Positions 15,229 through 21,845 of a DNA stretch of 45,615 nt are shown piece after piece (the first letter of the stretch is position 1; every line of letters begins with the position of its first letter). The notes below the pieces were generated by a model. It searched no databases and had not been told where the DNA came from. It worked only from the letters and a program-made list of their open reading frames with translations. A program made the position numbers and the translations under genes. The stretch spans positions 1 through 45,615 of the IMG/VR virus record IMGVR_UViG_3300021131_000012; one strand, 5' to 3'. Origin of the DNA: a virus.

Positions 15229-15453
15229 ATGAAACCAAGGCACATAGAAGCCCAAGCACTGGCATCGCCGCTCTTTCGAAACCGAATCAAACCGGACAAA
15301 AAGAAGGCGCAGAACAGGCGGAAATGCCGTTCTAAACCCCAGACAAACTTTACGATGACAAAGAGCAGGGGCGGGTCAAACCGCCCTTTTCTATTGATAA
15401 AACAATACACTAACCAAAAACAAACCGCAAGATATTACCCATTGACATATTAA
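15229..15453 (+). CDS. Small basic protein
   Basis: A 74-aa very basic protein with AGGATAGGAT before its ATG. The first 37 residues (SPLFRNRIKPDKKKAQNRRK) look like small basic phage proteins of the LFRxRxxxxKKxxxRK kind. The rest is translated across a terminator hairpin (15369-15390) and a promoter, which is odd. In the +1 frame the gene would stop at 15354-15356, before the hairpin, so the present 3' end may result from a frameshift. Confidence is good for the N-terminal half only. Confidence 0.5.
   Translation: MKPRHIEAQALASPLFRNRIKPDKKKAQNRRKCRSKPQTNFTMTKSRGGSNRPFLLIKQYTNQKQTARYYPLTY
15369..15390 (+). terminator. Rho-independent terminator inside a reading frame
   Basis: GGGCGG-GTCAAA-CCGCCC is followed by TTTTCTATT. 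It is a normal-looking terminator, but the reading frame from 15229 runs through it; see that entry. Confidence 0.6.
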
Positions 15454-15469
15454 ACCTTTCGTTTAAAAT
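15442..15469 (+). promoter_or_regulatory. Sigma70-like promoter
   Basis: TTGACA (15442-15447), a 16-base spacer and TAAAAT (15464-15469) lie just after a terminator and before a run of small rightward genes (15514-17141). It is probably an early promoter read by host RNA polymerase. Confidence 0.65.
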
Positions 15470-15513
15470 GATCGGCCAGAAGATCGGCCAAACCCATGAA
15501 AGGGCATCGAACT

Positions 15514-15708
15514 ATGCGAATTCGTTTTTACTACTGCCAGCAATGCGGCAGCACACACATAACCGCACCCACTACAACCGAATGGGACCAGATCGCGCAA
15601 CAATGGGTTGCCGAACCGCCCAATTTGGAAACCGGATTCTGTCGGGTCTGTGAAGGGCCCACACAAATCCGCGAAGGTTTGATCATGGAAAAGTTTGGGG
15701 ACCAATAA
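15514..15708 (+). CDS. Small zinc-ribbon protein
   Basis: A 64-aa protein with two CxxC knuckles, YYCQQCGSTH near the start and GFCRVCEGPT near residue 46, which should hold one zinc ion. The start at 15514 has AAAGGG ten bases ahead; the ATG at 15496 has no site. Zinc-ribbon proteins of this size often bind nucleic acid or a partner protein. It is the first gene after the promoter at 15442 and overlaps the next gene by one base. Confidence 0.65.
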   Translation: MRIRFYYCQQCGSTHITAPTTTEWDQIAQQWVAEPPNLETGFCRVCEGPTQIREGLIMEKFGDQ

Positions 15709-15881
15709 TGACCGCTTTGGGGTTCATTGGAATGGTGCTTGGTTTTTTGGGTTGCTTCATATCCGCGCATCATGGGCCATTCATAACAAAAACGGAAAAA
15801 ATATTTTCCGCGATATTTTGGTTTAGTGTCCCGTTCTTCGTGGGCGGGATCGCGTCCAAATTGTGGGAGGCAATGCCATAA
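15708..15881 (+). CDS. Small two-helix membrane protein
   Basis: A 57-aa protein with two hydrophobic segments, LGFIGMVLGFLGCFISA and IFSAIFWFSVPFFVGGIA, joined by a short charged loop (TKTEK). This is a small inner-membrane hairpin. Its ATG overlaps the previous stop (TAATG) and its own stop overlaps the next ATG, so three genes are translationally linked. It is too short for usual gene-calling cutoffs. It could be a host-targeting or superinfection-type protein; I cannot tell. Confidence 0.65.
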   Translation: MTALGFIGMVLGFLGCFISAHHGPFITKTEKIFSAIFWFSVPFFVGGIASKLWEAMP

Positions 15882-16003
15882 TGGAAGAGATCATCGTATT
15901 TTTATTGGTCCTTTGGGTCGTGTTTCTTATCGGCGGGTCGATGGTCTTGTTGACCTATATGCTTTGGGGTTGCCTGCGTGGCATGTTTAAGGGGGAATGG
16001 TGA
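15881..16003 (+). CDS. Small one-helix membrane protein
   Basis: A 40-aa protein, nearly all membrane segment: IIVFLLVLWVVFLIGGSMVL followed by a basic tail (RGMFKGEW). The start overlaps the previous stop and the stop overlaps the next start (TGATG). Pairing with the preceding two-helix protein suggests they may act together in the inner membrane. Function is unknown. Confidence 0.6.
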   Translation: MEEIIVFLLVLWVVFLIGGSMVLLTYMLWGCLRGMFKGEW

Positions 16004-16206
16004 TGGACATCGTCGAATTGCTTGAGAACCTGATAGTTGAAGGGCATCAGCAATCAATCATTGACAGTGCGGTTGACGAGATTGAACGGCTGCGAAGGCG
16101 GGTCGCAATGCTGGAAGACGCACTGAAAAAAGAATGGACGATATCTGAAGCGTTTGCATTGCTGGCAGATGGAATGGAAGAGGAGGGGAACAATGGACAT
16201 TGTTGA
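16003..16206 (+). CDS. MDIV-family small coiled-coil protein, copy 1
   Basis: A 67-aa protein starting MDIVELLENLI and continuing with a charged helix, DEIERLRRRVAMLEDALKK. GGGGG is seven bases before the ATG at 16003; an ATG at 15997 is too close to it. Two more genes in this window share the layout 'MDIVxRL ... E-I/V-E-x-LR': the next gene and the one at 24492. Proteins of this kind are common in phages; function is unknown. Confidence 0.6.
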   Translation: MDIVELLENLIVEGHQQSIIDSAVDEIERLRRRVAMLEDALKKEWTISEAFALLADGMEEEGNNGHC

Positions 16207-16417
16207 ACGGTTGCGGCGTTGGTCGCCCGAAGAAAGCACTCATGAACTGCATGAAGATGCCGCCACCGAGGTTGAACGGTTGCGGGAAGCGTTAAAAACC
16301 TTTGCTGATAATGTAACGGAAACAAATGTGGGTATTAATAAAAATTGGGCTAAAACGGTTAACGCATTAAAAGCAGAAAACCAAAGTTTGCGGAAAGCAT
16401 TAGGGGAGAAAGAGTGA
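16193..16417 (+). CDS. MDIV-family small coiled-coil protein, copy 2
   Basis: A 74-aa protein with a strong GGAGGGGAACA site before the ATG. It starts MDIVERLRRWSPEEST, then TEVERLREALKTFADN and a second helix with KAENQSLRKAL. It overlaps the 3' end of copy 1 by 14 bases. The two helices suggest a coiled coil. No function is known. Confidence 0.6.
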   Translation: MDIVERLRRWSPEESTHELHEDAATEVERLREALKTFADNVTETNVGINKNWAKTVNALKAENQSLRKALGEKE

Positions 16418-16698
16418 TGGACCACATGACAAGCAAAAGCAATTACGGAACTTACGAGCCAAGTGCGACAGTTGGAGGTGCTGGCAATATCCAGCAACAG
16501 ATGCTGGACACTTTGCAAATCTTGACCACGCCACAGATGGTGGTGGATGATCCAAAGAAACTGCGAGACCAGTTTGCAATGGTGGCGTTGATAGGAATAC
16601 TTGTAGGATTGCCAAATAGAAAAATTGGGCCGGAAAATTATGCTCATGACGCATACATGTTTGCCGATGCCATGATGAAAGAACGGGAGGCCAAGTAA
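16417..16698 (+). CDS. RDQFAM-family protein, copy 1
   Basis: A 93-aa protein; GGGGAG lies eight bases ahead of the ATG, which overlaps the previous stop. The C-terminal half has LRDQFAMVALIGILVG and AYMFADAMMKERE. The next gene repeats this pattern. Similar 'RDxFAxAALxGLL...AYxxADAML' proteins are frequent in phages and have no known role. The N-terminal half is Thr/Ser/Gln-rich and probably flexible. Confidence 0.6.
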   Translation: MDHMTSKSNYGTYEPSATVGGAGNIQQQMLDTLQILTTPQMVVDDPKKLRDQFAMVALIGILVGLPNRKIGPENYAHDAYMFADAMMKEREAK

Positions 16699-16934
16699 TG
16701 ATCAAAATGACCAAGAACCGGATCAACGATCTGGAAATCGAAAACGTTTATTTGAAATCCGAATTGCTAGACCGCCCGACGATGCGGGATCAGTTTGCAA
16801 TGGCGGCTTTAACTGGGATCATTACAAGTTCCGCAACATATTTTGACGAAAACGGATTTAACCAATTTGCGGTTTGGTCATATGAAATTGCGGATGCAAT
16901 GATGAAAGCGCAAGACGAGCCAACCAAAAATTGA
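16698..16934 (+). CDS. RDQFAM-family protein, copy 2
   Basis: A 78-aa protein, ATG overlapping the previous stop, with GGGAGG seven bases ahead. An N-terminal helix (KNRINDLEIENVYLKSELL) precedes MRDQFAMAALTGIIT and YEIADAMMKAQDE. It is a paralogue of the gene before it. A 69-base gap with a very strong RNA hairpin follows before the next gene. Confidence 0.6.
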   Translation: MIKMTKNRINDLEIENVYLKSELLDRPTMRDQFAMAALTGIITSSATYFDENGFNQFAVWSYEIADAMMKAQDEPTKN

Positions 16935-16967
16935 GCGGATTTGTCCACCAGTTTTATGCCGCAAATG

Positions 16968-17005
16968 ATATGGTCTTCCTGTTCACATCAACAGGAGGGC
17001 CATAT
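16968..17005 (+). promoter_or_regulatory. RNA hairpin hiding the next ribosome-binding site
   Basis: Bases 16968-16983 (ATATGGTCTTCCTGTT) pair with 16990-17005 over 16 bp, including two G-U pairs, with a six-base loop CACATC. The right arm contains the ribosome-binding site AGGAGGG and the first two bases of the ATG at 17004. Translation of the 45-aa gene would be blocked until the stem opens. Confidence 0.6.
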
Positions 17006-17141
17006 GGCTTTGTACATCGTTTCTTCGACTGCACCAATCGTTCGGGAGTGTGAAATCGTTGCGGATAATCTAACCGCCGCCATCGAAATTGCGGCATCCG
17101 AACTGGTCAAAATGCTGGCGGAAACGGAATCCGAAGACTGA
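17004..17141 (+). CDS. 45-aa protein behind a masking hairpin
   Basis: A 45-aa protein MALYIVSSTAPIVRECEIV followed by ADNLTAAIEIAASELVKML and an acidic tail. The layout (one strand, one helix with A-x-x-x-x-AIEIA) matches the 50-aa gene at 14992 and the ends of the tandem pair at 14059. It has an excellent AGGAGGG site, but that site lies inside a 16-bp RNA stem. It is the last gene of the rightward block and is followed by a strong hairpin. Confidence 0.6.
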   Translation: MALYIVSSTAPIVRECEIVADNLTAAIEIAASELVKMLAETESED

Positions 17142-17146
17142 TAAGT

Positions 17147-17184
17147 GGGGGAGGGCCAAAACTGGGGGAAAGCCCTCCCCCTTT
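17147..17184. terminator. Strong hairpin between convergent genes
   Basis: A 10-bp perfect stem GGGGGAGGGC/GCCCTCCCCC with a 15-base loop, followed on the plus strand by TTTC. It separates the rightward accessory block from the leftward helicase gene. The T-run is short on the plus strand and absent on the minus strand, so it may act with Rho or be a weak two-way stop. Confidence 0.5.
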
Positions 17185-17253
17185 CATCAACCGCCGCAAA
17201 AGGAGCAAAAACAGCGGGACGAATAACTTATCGGGCACTATACTCCCGACTAC

Positions 17254-18741
17254 CTAGCGGAACAATCGGTTTTTGGTATCAAAATTCAACACCGTGTACC
17301 CAATCTTGCCAGCATCCGGTTGATACCGAATCTTTTTAATGTAGATACCCGTAGTCGTATCGTATTCCGGATCACCAATTCTCCCGACAATTACACCCAA
17401 ATCGGCCTTGTTAGCCCAGTGGGAGCTGTCCGCGAGATTGTATAAACCCAGTTCCTCGCTATCCATTTGGCTAGATGCCTTGGTAGGATGAACCACTACT
17501 ATCACCAATACGTTATACTGCATAGCAAACGCTTTTAGCTTTTTGATCGCCCGACCAATGTATTCCGTCTGGCTTTCGTCAGCACGTTTTCGGTGTTCTA
17601 TTTCGTTCCAAGGATCGATCAATACGCACTTGACCCCTTCGCGGATCACTGACGTCTGCATCTTGTCCAACAACCAATCAATATCATGTTCGGTGTCGAG
17701 GTCACTACGGTTCGGCGCGATAAACGTGAAATACTTGTTGATAAAGACGGTCGCCTTTTCCTTCAACGCATGGGATGCGTCAGCGAACTTCCCACCAATG
17801 GCTGCACCCATGATCGCATGAGTGACGTATGGGGAGATTTGCATTTCGAATGACGCGACAGCAATGGGCCATTTATGCATCTTCGCGAGGTTTGCGACCA
17901 GCTGCATGGTCCAAGTACTCTTCCCATGCCCCGGAAATCCCCCTACAACCATGAACGCGCCCAAATGGGGGGTCAGGTAGCTGTCAACCAATGGCCAGCC
18001 TGTAGAGTAGGTTTTTATCGGTTCTGCGGGCGGGAAGTCCTGTTCCTTGAACAGACCGTCGATAGGGTACGGCTTCGCGTTCTTGATTATGTCCAGAACA
18101 GTTTCCGGACCATACTGGACAAGGACGTCATTAAAGTCCTTACAGCCATCCGGATATACCACGAATGAACAGCGAACGCGATCCAGCCTGCGCACAAGCT
18201 CTTCCGCAAGACGTTGACCAGCTTCATCATTGTCTGCCGCGATTATGATGCGCGGGATTTTGGAAAGGGCATCCCAGTCATTGACGATAAAACCATATTT
18301 GACATCTTGGTCAACATTGATGGGATCATTTTCAACAACCCGAATAAGCTGTCCATTACGATCACGAGGGGGAGGAGCCCCATCAGGAACGGAAACAACA
18401 AAATGATGACCGGAATGGGCAACTGATAACGCATCGACTTCACCTTCGGTAATAACAAGAGCCGCACGACCATCGTGCAACATTGGCTCATCCAAAATGT
18501 CAGCATTAAAGAACTGCTTGCGCCCGTCCTTCTTCTGCCAAAATGATTTTTGTGCGCCCCTATACTTCGCGCCTACTTCTACACCATTGCGAATGAAAGG
18601 GAAAACAAAAATGTCCCCTGTTTCATCTTGATGGACTGAACCACCGAGTTCGCGCTTCCCGCTGTAGCACCCCATATGTTCGGCTATTTGCGTTGTCAGC
18701 CCCCGACCTTCCAGCCACTTTGAATGTTTTTCCGCTATCAT
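17254..18741 (-). CDS. TOPRIM primase-helicase, T7 gp4-like
   Basis: A 495-aa protein with a TOPRIM primase domain (ITEGEVDAL, about 97-105; AADNDEAG, 168-175; KDFND, 201-205) and a RecA/DnaB-type helicase domain (Walker A GGFPGHGKST, 267-276; Walker B VLIDPW, 373-378; VVVHPTK sensor, 415-421). It should unwind the fork and make primers, as T7 gp4 does. The zinc-binding domain that normally precedes TOPRIM is encoded in the overlapping frame 5' of it. The ATG at 18741 has GGGGGAG six to eight bases ahead, so it can be made alone. Confidence 0.9.
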   Translation of the reverse strand: MIAEKHSKWLEGRGLTTQIAEHMGCYSGKRELGGSVHQDETGDIFVFPFIRNGVEVGAKYRGAQKSFWQKKDGRKQFFNADILDEPMLHDGRAALVITEGEVDALSVAHSGHHFVVSVPDGAPPPRDRNGQLIRVVENDPINVDQDVKYGFIVNDWDALSKIPRIIIAADNDEAGQRLAEELVRRLDRVRCSFVVYPDGCKDFNDVLVQYGPETVLDIIKNAKPYPIDGLFKEQDFPPAEPIKTYSTGWPLVDSYLTPHLGAFMVVGGFPGHGKSTWTMQLVANLAKMHKWPIAVASFEMQISPYVTHAIMGAAIGGKFADASHALKEKATVFINKYFTFIAPNRSDLDTEHDIDWLLDKMQTSVIREGVKCVLIDPWNEIEHRKRADESQTEYIGRAIKKLKAFAMQYNVLVIVVVHPTKASSQMDSEELGLYNLADSSHWANKADLGVIVGRIGDPEYDTTTGIYIKKIRYQPDAGKIGYTVLNFDTKNRLFR

Positions 18742-18934
18742 TCATCTCTCCCCCAGTCCAACTGCAATTGAAGCACCGCCAGCCAATCCCCGTGTCATCG
18801 ACGCGCACCGACAGGCAGCGATCAAATGTCTTCTTGCGTGTGGAACTGCACTGTGGACACAGGGTCTTGTACGACCCCGTTTTGCTCGTCCGCAAGTCTA
18901 TTCCATTGGCCCTAGCCGCCGCAAGCACATCCAT
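18623..18934 (-). CDS. Primase zinc-binding domain, split off
   Basis: A 103-aa frame whose residues 1-67 match the zinc finger of T7-type primases: LCPQC (C26, C29), then WRCFNCSWTGGE (C54, C57). That domain reads the template trigger sequence. After MNDSGK the frame diverges from what a primase should have; the expected continuation (KHSKWLEGRGL) is present in the +1 frame as the start of the helicase gene. Removing one A of the AAAAA run near 18729 would fuse the two. The last 36 or so residues therefore look like an out-of-frame tail. The start overlaps the previous stop (TAATG). Confidence 0.7.
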   Translation of the reverse strand: MDVLAAARANGIDLRTSKTGSYKTLCPQCSSTRKKTFDRCLSVRVDDTGIGWRCFNCSWTGGEMNDSGKTFKVAGRSGADNANSRTYGVLQREARTRWFSPSR

Positions 18935-19218
18935 TAATGGAAAGCCTTCGTTTCGACAAACCTAAAGTTCGGGTCGTTATTTTCAATCGCGGCAGACATC
19001 AACATGATCGTGACACGTATTACGCTCATCTTGTCTTCTTCGTCAAACCCCGCAAGAAGATGCGCCAAAACCAACTGCAATGAAGTCGTGCCGAGAACAA
19101 GGTTCTTGTTGTCGATCACCTTGCCAATTTCATTGCACAGGTCAGTGATTTCTTTATCGTGGTCGGTTACATACTTTTTTGTTGCTGCCAACATTTCATC
19201 ATAGGTTGCGTCAGGCAT
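18934..19218 (-). CDS. Small helical hypothetical protein
   Basis: A 94-aa protein of unknown function starting MPDATYDEML, with GGGGAAG ahead. It is predicted to be all-helical: YDEMLAATKKYVTDHDKEIT, LQLVLAHLLAGFDEEDK and VTIMLMSAAIE. Position directly before the primase finger and a TAATG junction show that it belongs to the replication operon. Confidence 0.55.
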   Translation of the reverse strand: MPDATYDEMLAATKKYVTDHDKEITDLCNEIGKVIDNKNLVLGTTSLQLVLAHLLAGFDEEDKMSVIRVTIMLMSAAIENNDPNFRFVETKAFH

Positions 19219-19336
19219 TGTTCTTCCCCATCGTTGCACAAATTTCACAAGCGGCGGTCACGGCAAGAAGCGCACCACTCCACATCAAAATCCCGACAGG
19301 GATATAAACGCACAAGATATCCAGATCACTGACCAT
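19211..19336 (-). CDS. Small membrane protein
   Basis: A 41-aa frame, MVSDLDILCVYIPVGILMWS followed by GALLAVTAACEICATMGKNNA: one membrane helix with cysteines. It overlaps the previous gene by 11 bases and the next start by 8 bases, a fully packed arrangement that argues for translation. Its ribosome-binding site (GATGGTG) is poor, so it probably relies on coupling. Function unknown. Confidence 0.45.
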   Translation of the reverse strand: MVSDLDILCVYIPVGILMWSGALLAVTAACEICATMGKNNA

Positions 19337-19580
19337 CGTTCAACACCATCAAAGCTGCGGCAAGGAAGCGAGCATACTGCTTGTACGAAATGTACAGCCC
19401 ATTGTCAGCGTATTCACAATTCTCCGTCAAACATGACAAAGTGTTATGCAATTGTTCAAGAGTGTTCGCGGCTTTCCACTCAAGCATTTCCTCTTTTTTA
19501 AATCCGCGATTATCGCAAGCTAGTTCGAATTCTTCGGCTGCTTCACATGAATTTTTTAATTGCGTAATTAAATCAAGCAT
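19326..19580 (-). CDS. Small helical protein
   Basis: An 84-aa protein, first gene of the minus-strand run that leads into the primase. The start at 19580 (MLDLITQLKN) has GGAG seven bases ahead; the open frame continues further 5' but crosses a promoter and has no start with a binding site. It is an acidic helical protein with several Cys and Tyr residues. Function unknown. A good promoter lies 50 bases before it. Confidence 0.55.
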   Translation of the reverse strand: MLDLITQLKNSCEAAEEFELACDNRGFKKEEMLEWKAANTLEQLHNTLSCLTENCEYADNGLYISYKQYARFLAAALMVLNDGQ

Positions 19581-19630
19581 GTATGTTCTCCTTGTTTTTG
19601 GCGGTCCCCGTGAACGCCATTGACAACTTG

Positions 19631-19658
19631 ATAGTATCACAGGGGAATTGAATGTCAA
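19631..19658 (-). promoter_or_regulatory. Sigma70-like promoter, leftward
   Basis: On the minus strand TTGACA (19658-19653), 16 bases and TACTAT (19636-19631). It drives the run from 19580 to the helicase. TTGACAACT on the plus strand at 19620-19628 overlaps its start site, and the same nine bases lie at the start site of the promoter at 23618. Confidence 0.6.
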
Positions 19659-19674
19659 GCAAAGGTTTAAAAGG

Positions 19675-20610
19675 ATGAATCGGAAATCACTGTCGAATGA
19701 GGTTTTGATCGAAACCTTGCAGATGCTGGTGGTCGCGGAACACAACATGGCGGCAGCTGCCCGCATGGCGAAAGTCCCGTATATCACATATGTCAAACGC
19801 GTTGACGCAGCGAAGTTAAAGTACCCGCAAGGGTTGCCGGAAGAGTTGAAACCGAAGATGCGGTGGAGCATCCCACCCATGTTGAACTACGACCCCAAAA
19901 AGGAAATTACGATCCTTGCTGGTGGCGATCTGCACACTTGGTATGGCCCGCCCCCAATGATGTGGGAAGCGTTCTGCCGCGTTGCACATCTGATCAAGCC
20001 GGATGTCATCGTGTTGATGGGTGACATGATCGATGGTGCCCGAATCTCCAAGTACTCCTCCCGATATGGAAGCACCGCCCCAAAGGTATCGGTCGAAATT
20101 GAGACCTTCCAAGATTATTTGACGATGCTCCCGAAGTGCAAGGAAGTGTACTGGACCGTAGGCAATCACGACATGCGTGTTGATAATTACCTCGCGAATA
20201 ATGCACCCGAGCTGGATGATTATGTCGGTGGTCTGGCGGATCGCTTCCCGCAAATCAAGTTCTGCCTCGGCGTGACCATCGGGGAAACAGAATTCCGTCA
20301 TCGTTTCCGTGGCGGCATCCACACGGCGTTCAACAATACCCGTGAGGCTGGAATCAATATGATCACAGCCCACACACATGCCCTACAGGTCACTGCGCAC
20401 CGGAATCGTCGCGGTACTACCTATGGCGTAGAGACGGGCATGCTCGGCCCTGTAAATGGCCCACAATTCGAATACACCGAAGGGGCACCGACCCGCTACC
20501 AAGAAGGGTTTGCTGTTCTGTCGATGGATGCGGAGGGATACATGTTCCCTCCGGAGCTGTGTGAGAAGGTGCGTGGCCGCCCAGTCTTCCGTGGCGACTA
20601 TATCTTCTGA
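19675..20610 (+). CDS. Metallophosphoesterase
   Basis: A 311-aa calcineurin-like phosphoesterase. The metal-binding motifs are all present: GGDLH (83-87), GDMID (116-120), GNHD (163-166), GGIH (213-216) and AHTH (232-235). Ahead of them is an N-terminal helix-turn-helix-like part (LQMLVVAEHNMAAAARMAKV), so it may be tethered to DNA. The family cuts phosphodiester bonds; the substrate cannot be told. It is the only plus-strand gene inside the leftward replication block. ATG at 19675 has AAAGG nine bases ahead; TTG at 19648 is less likely. Confidence 0.85.
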   Translation: MNRKSLSNEVLIETLQMLVVAEHNMAAAARMAKVPYITYVKRVDAAKLKYPQGLPEELKPKMRWSIPPMLNYDPKKEITILAGGDLHTWYGPPPMMWEAFCRVAHLIKPDVIVLMGDMIDGARISKYSSRYGSTAPKVSVEIETFQDYLTMLPKCKEVYWTVGNHDMRVDNYLANNAPELDDYVGGLADRFPQIKFCLGVTIGETEFRHRFRGGIHTAFNNTREAGINMITAHTHALQVTAHRNRRGTTYGVETGMLGPVNGPQFEYTEGAPTRYQEGFAVLSMDAEGYMFPPELCEKVRGRPVFRGDYIF

Positions 20611-20879
20611 CGACGAAATGGCTGCGGGGGCTTCCGTTTGATCGCAATGTATTCGTATTGCATCGACCGGAGCTTCCGCTGCACCAAGAATATTTTGCCC
20701 TTGTCGCTCAGTTCCATTGCCGCCCTTGCGACCTGTTGAGCATACTTCGCCAGTTCTGGCTTGCTGCGGTCTTCGCGATCCTTCGCTATGAAACCCGTGT
20801 AGTAGACATACGCGTCATATGGCTGCGATGTCGCGACGAATTCGTTGATGTCCTGCTTGGCATCTATTTCCGTTATCAT
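20598..20879 (-). CDS. Small hypothetical protein
   Basis: A 93-aa protein that overlaps the 3' end of the convergent phosphoesterase gene by 13 bases. The middle contains AAMELSDKGKIFLVQRKLRS, then a strand MQYEYIAIKR: a helix plus beta-hairpin layout like small winged-helix proteins in phages. AAGGAG precedes the ATG. It is last in a run of four tightly packed minus-strand genes. Confidence 0.55.
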   Translation of the reverse strand: MITEIDAKQDINEFVATSQPYDAYVYYTGFIAKDREDRSKPELAKYAQQVARAAMELSDKGKIFLVQRKLRSMQYEYIAIKRKPPQPFRRQKI

Positions 20880-21106
20880 GCTGGCTCCTTACGTGTTGAT
20901 AGTATCGTCCGGATTGTCTCGGTCTTAACGGACAATTCGTTTTTCAAATGACGGATGGTGGCGTCCTGCTGGGTCATAACACCCCTACCCATGCGCAGGA
21001 TGTCCATCAAATACAGGTTCTCCGGACCACTGACCTTCTCCAGTTTTTCGATAAGTTCGGTCGCACGATCCAGATAGCTTTCGAGCGGGGTTTTTACAGT
21101 TTCCAA
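20876..21106 (-). CDS. Small helical protein
   Basis: A 76-aa helical protein (YLDRATELIEKLEKV; RHLKNELSVKTETIRTI) of unknown function. Its stop overlaps the next start (ATGA), and its own start overlaps the previous gene's end by 13 bases. The helices could form a coiled coil. It belongs to the replication operon by position. Confidence 0.55.
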   Translation of the reverse strand: METVKTPLESYLDRATELIEKLEKVSGPENLYLMDILRMGRGVMTQQDATIRHLKNELSVKTETIRTILSTRKEPA

Positions 21107-21258
21107 TGCTTTGCCTCATCCTTGACAATTCGTGCGGTGCTTAAAGGCATAATCAACGCAGCACATGCGGCGAAAAGGAAATACCCGAAGAAGAACACGC
21201 GCAGGGATATTGAAATCCCCACGCGCTCCGCAAAGTTTTTTAAACGTTGCCAGTCCAT
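21094..21258 (-). CDS. Small membrane protein
   Basis: A 54-aa protein with a basic, amphipathic N-terminus (MDWQRLKNFAERVG), one membrane helix (LRVFFFGYFLFAACAALIMPL) and a charged tail. It overlaps both neighbours in other frames (19 bases 5', 13 bases 3'), so translation is probably coupled. It is short enough to be missed by gene callers. It may tether replication partners to the membrane, but there is no direct evidence. Confidence 0.55.
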   Translation of the reverse strand: MDWQRLKNFAERVGISISLRVFFFGYFLFAACAALIMPLSTARIVKDEAKHWKL

Positions 21259-21845
21259 TTTGCGGCCTCGATTGATTGTGCCGCCAACTGTTTCAACGAC
21301 ACTTCGTAACTAGTCGAGAACCACACATACATCTCCTGCGCTTTTGCGCAATCAATATCGTGCTTTACTTTCTCTTTCGTTGTCATTTTCGAAGTGTCAT
21401 TACCCGCAAGCAACTGGCCCAACGCGAAATAATGATCACGCTGTTCCATCAACCGTTCAAGCGCGTCAATGCGAGGGTCAGATGCTTCTTCGCGCACTGG
21501 TGGCACAGAAACGATCTGGACGGGTTCTGCGGGAGATACATTTTCACGCGCCCACTTGGGAACATACTCTTCTTTCTTTTTGGGGACATGGTTTGAGTAA
21601 ATTTTGGGGGACAACTGGATTGGCTCTTTCACGAAGCCAAAACGTTCCAATGCTTCCGCGATTTCATATTCACGACCGCCAAGCATGCGGGCGATGGAAT
21701 GAATGGATTTTTTTTCAACAAGGAATAACCGTTTCAATTTGTTTTCCTTGTTCTTTGACCATTCTACGATCTTGCGGGGTTTTGCCGCAGTCACTTCGCT
21801 GACGCTGTTACGGTACTTATCGATGTTCGATGATTCGTTAAACAA
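21240..21845 (-). CDS. Hypothetical DNA-associated protein
   Basis: A 201-aa basic protein. The start is TTG at 21845, chosen because AGGAG lies seven bases ahead and because it overlaps the previous stop (TTGTTTAA). The part after the start is KRLFLVEKKSIHSIARMLGG (about residues 40-58 of the frame), a helix-turn-helix-like segment, followed by a proline-rich linker and a helical end with a Trp/Tyr motif. Function unknown; DNA binding is inferred from the basic helix-turn-helix-like part and its operon. Confidence 0.55.
   Translation of the reverse strand: MFNESSNIDKYRNSVSEVTAAKPRKIVEWSKNKENKLKRLFLVEKKSIHSIARMLGGREYEIAEALERFGFVKEPIQLSPKIYSNHVPKKKEEYVPKWARENVSPAEPVQIVSVPPVREEASDPRIDALERLMEQRDHYFALGQLLAGNDTSKMTTKEKVKHDIDCAKAQEMYVWFSTSYEVSLKQLAAQSIEAAKWTGNV

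Noticed and set aside
19326-19880. Open frame extending the 84-aa gene to 184 aa
   Set aside because: The extension runs over a promoter and the 5' part of the divergent phosphoesterase gene; the ATG at 19580 has a clear ribosome-binding site.
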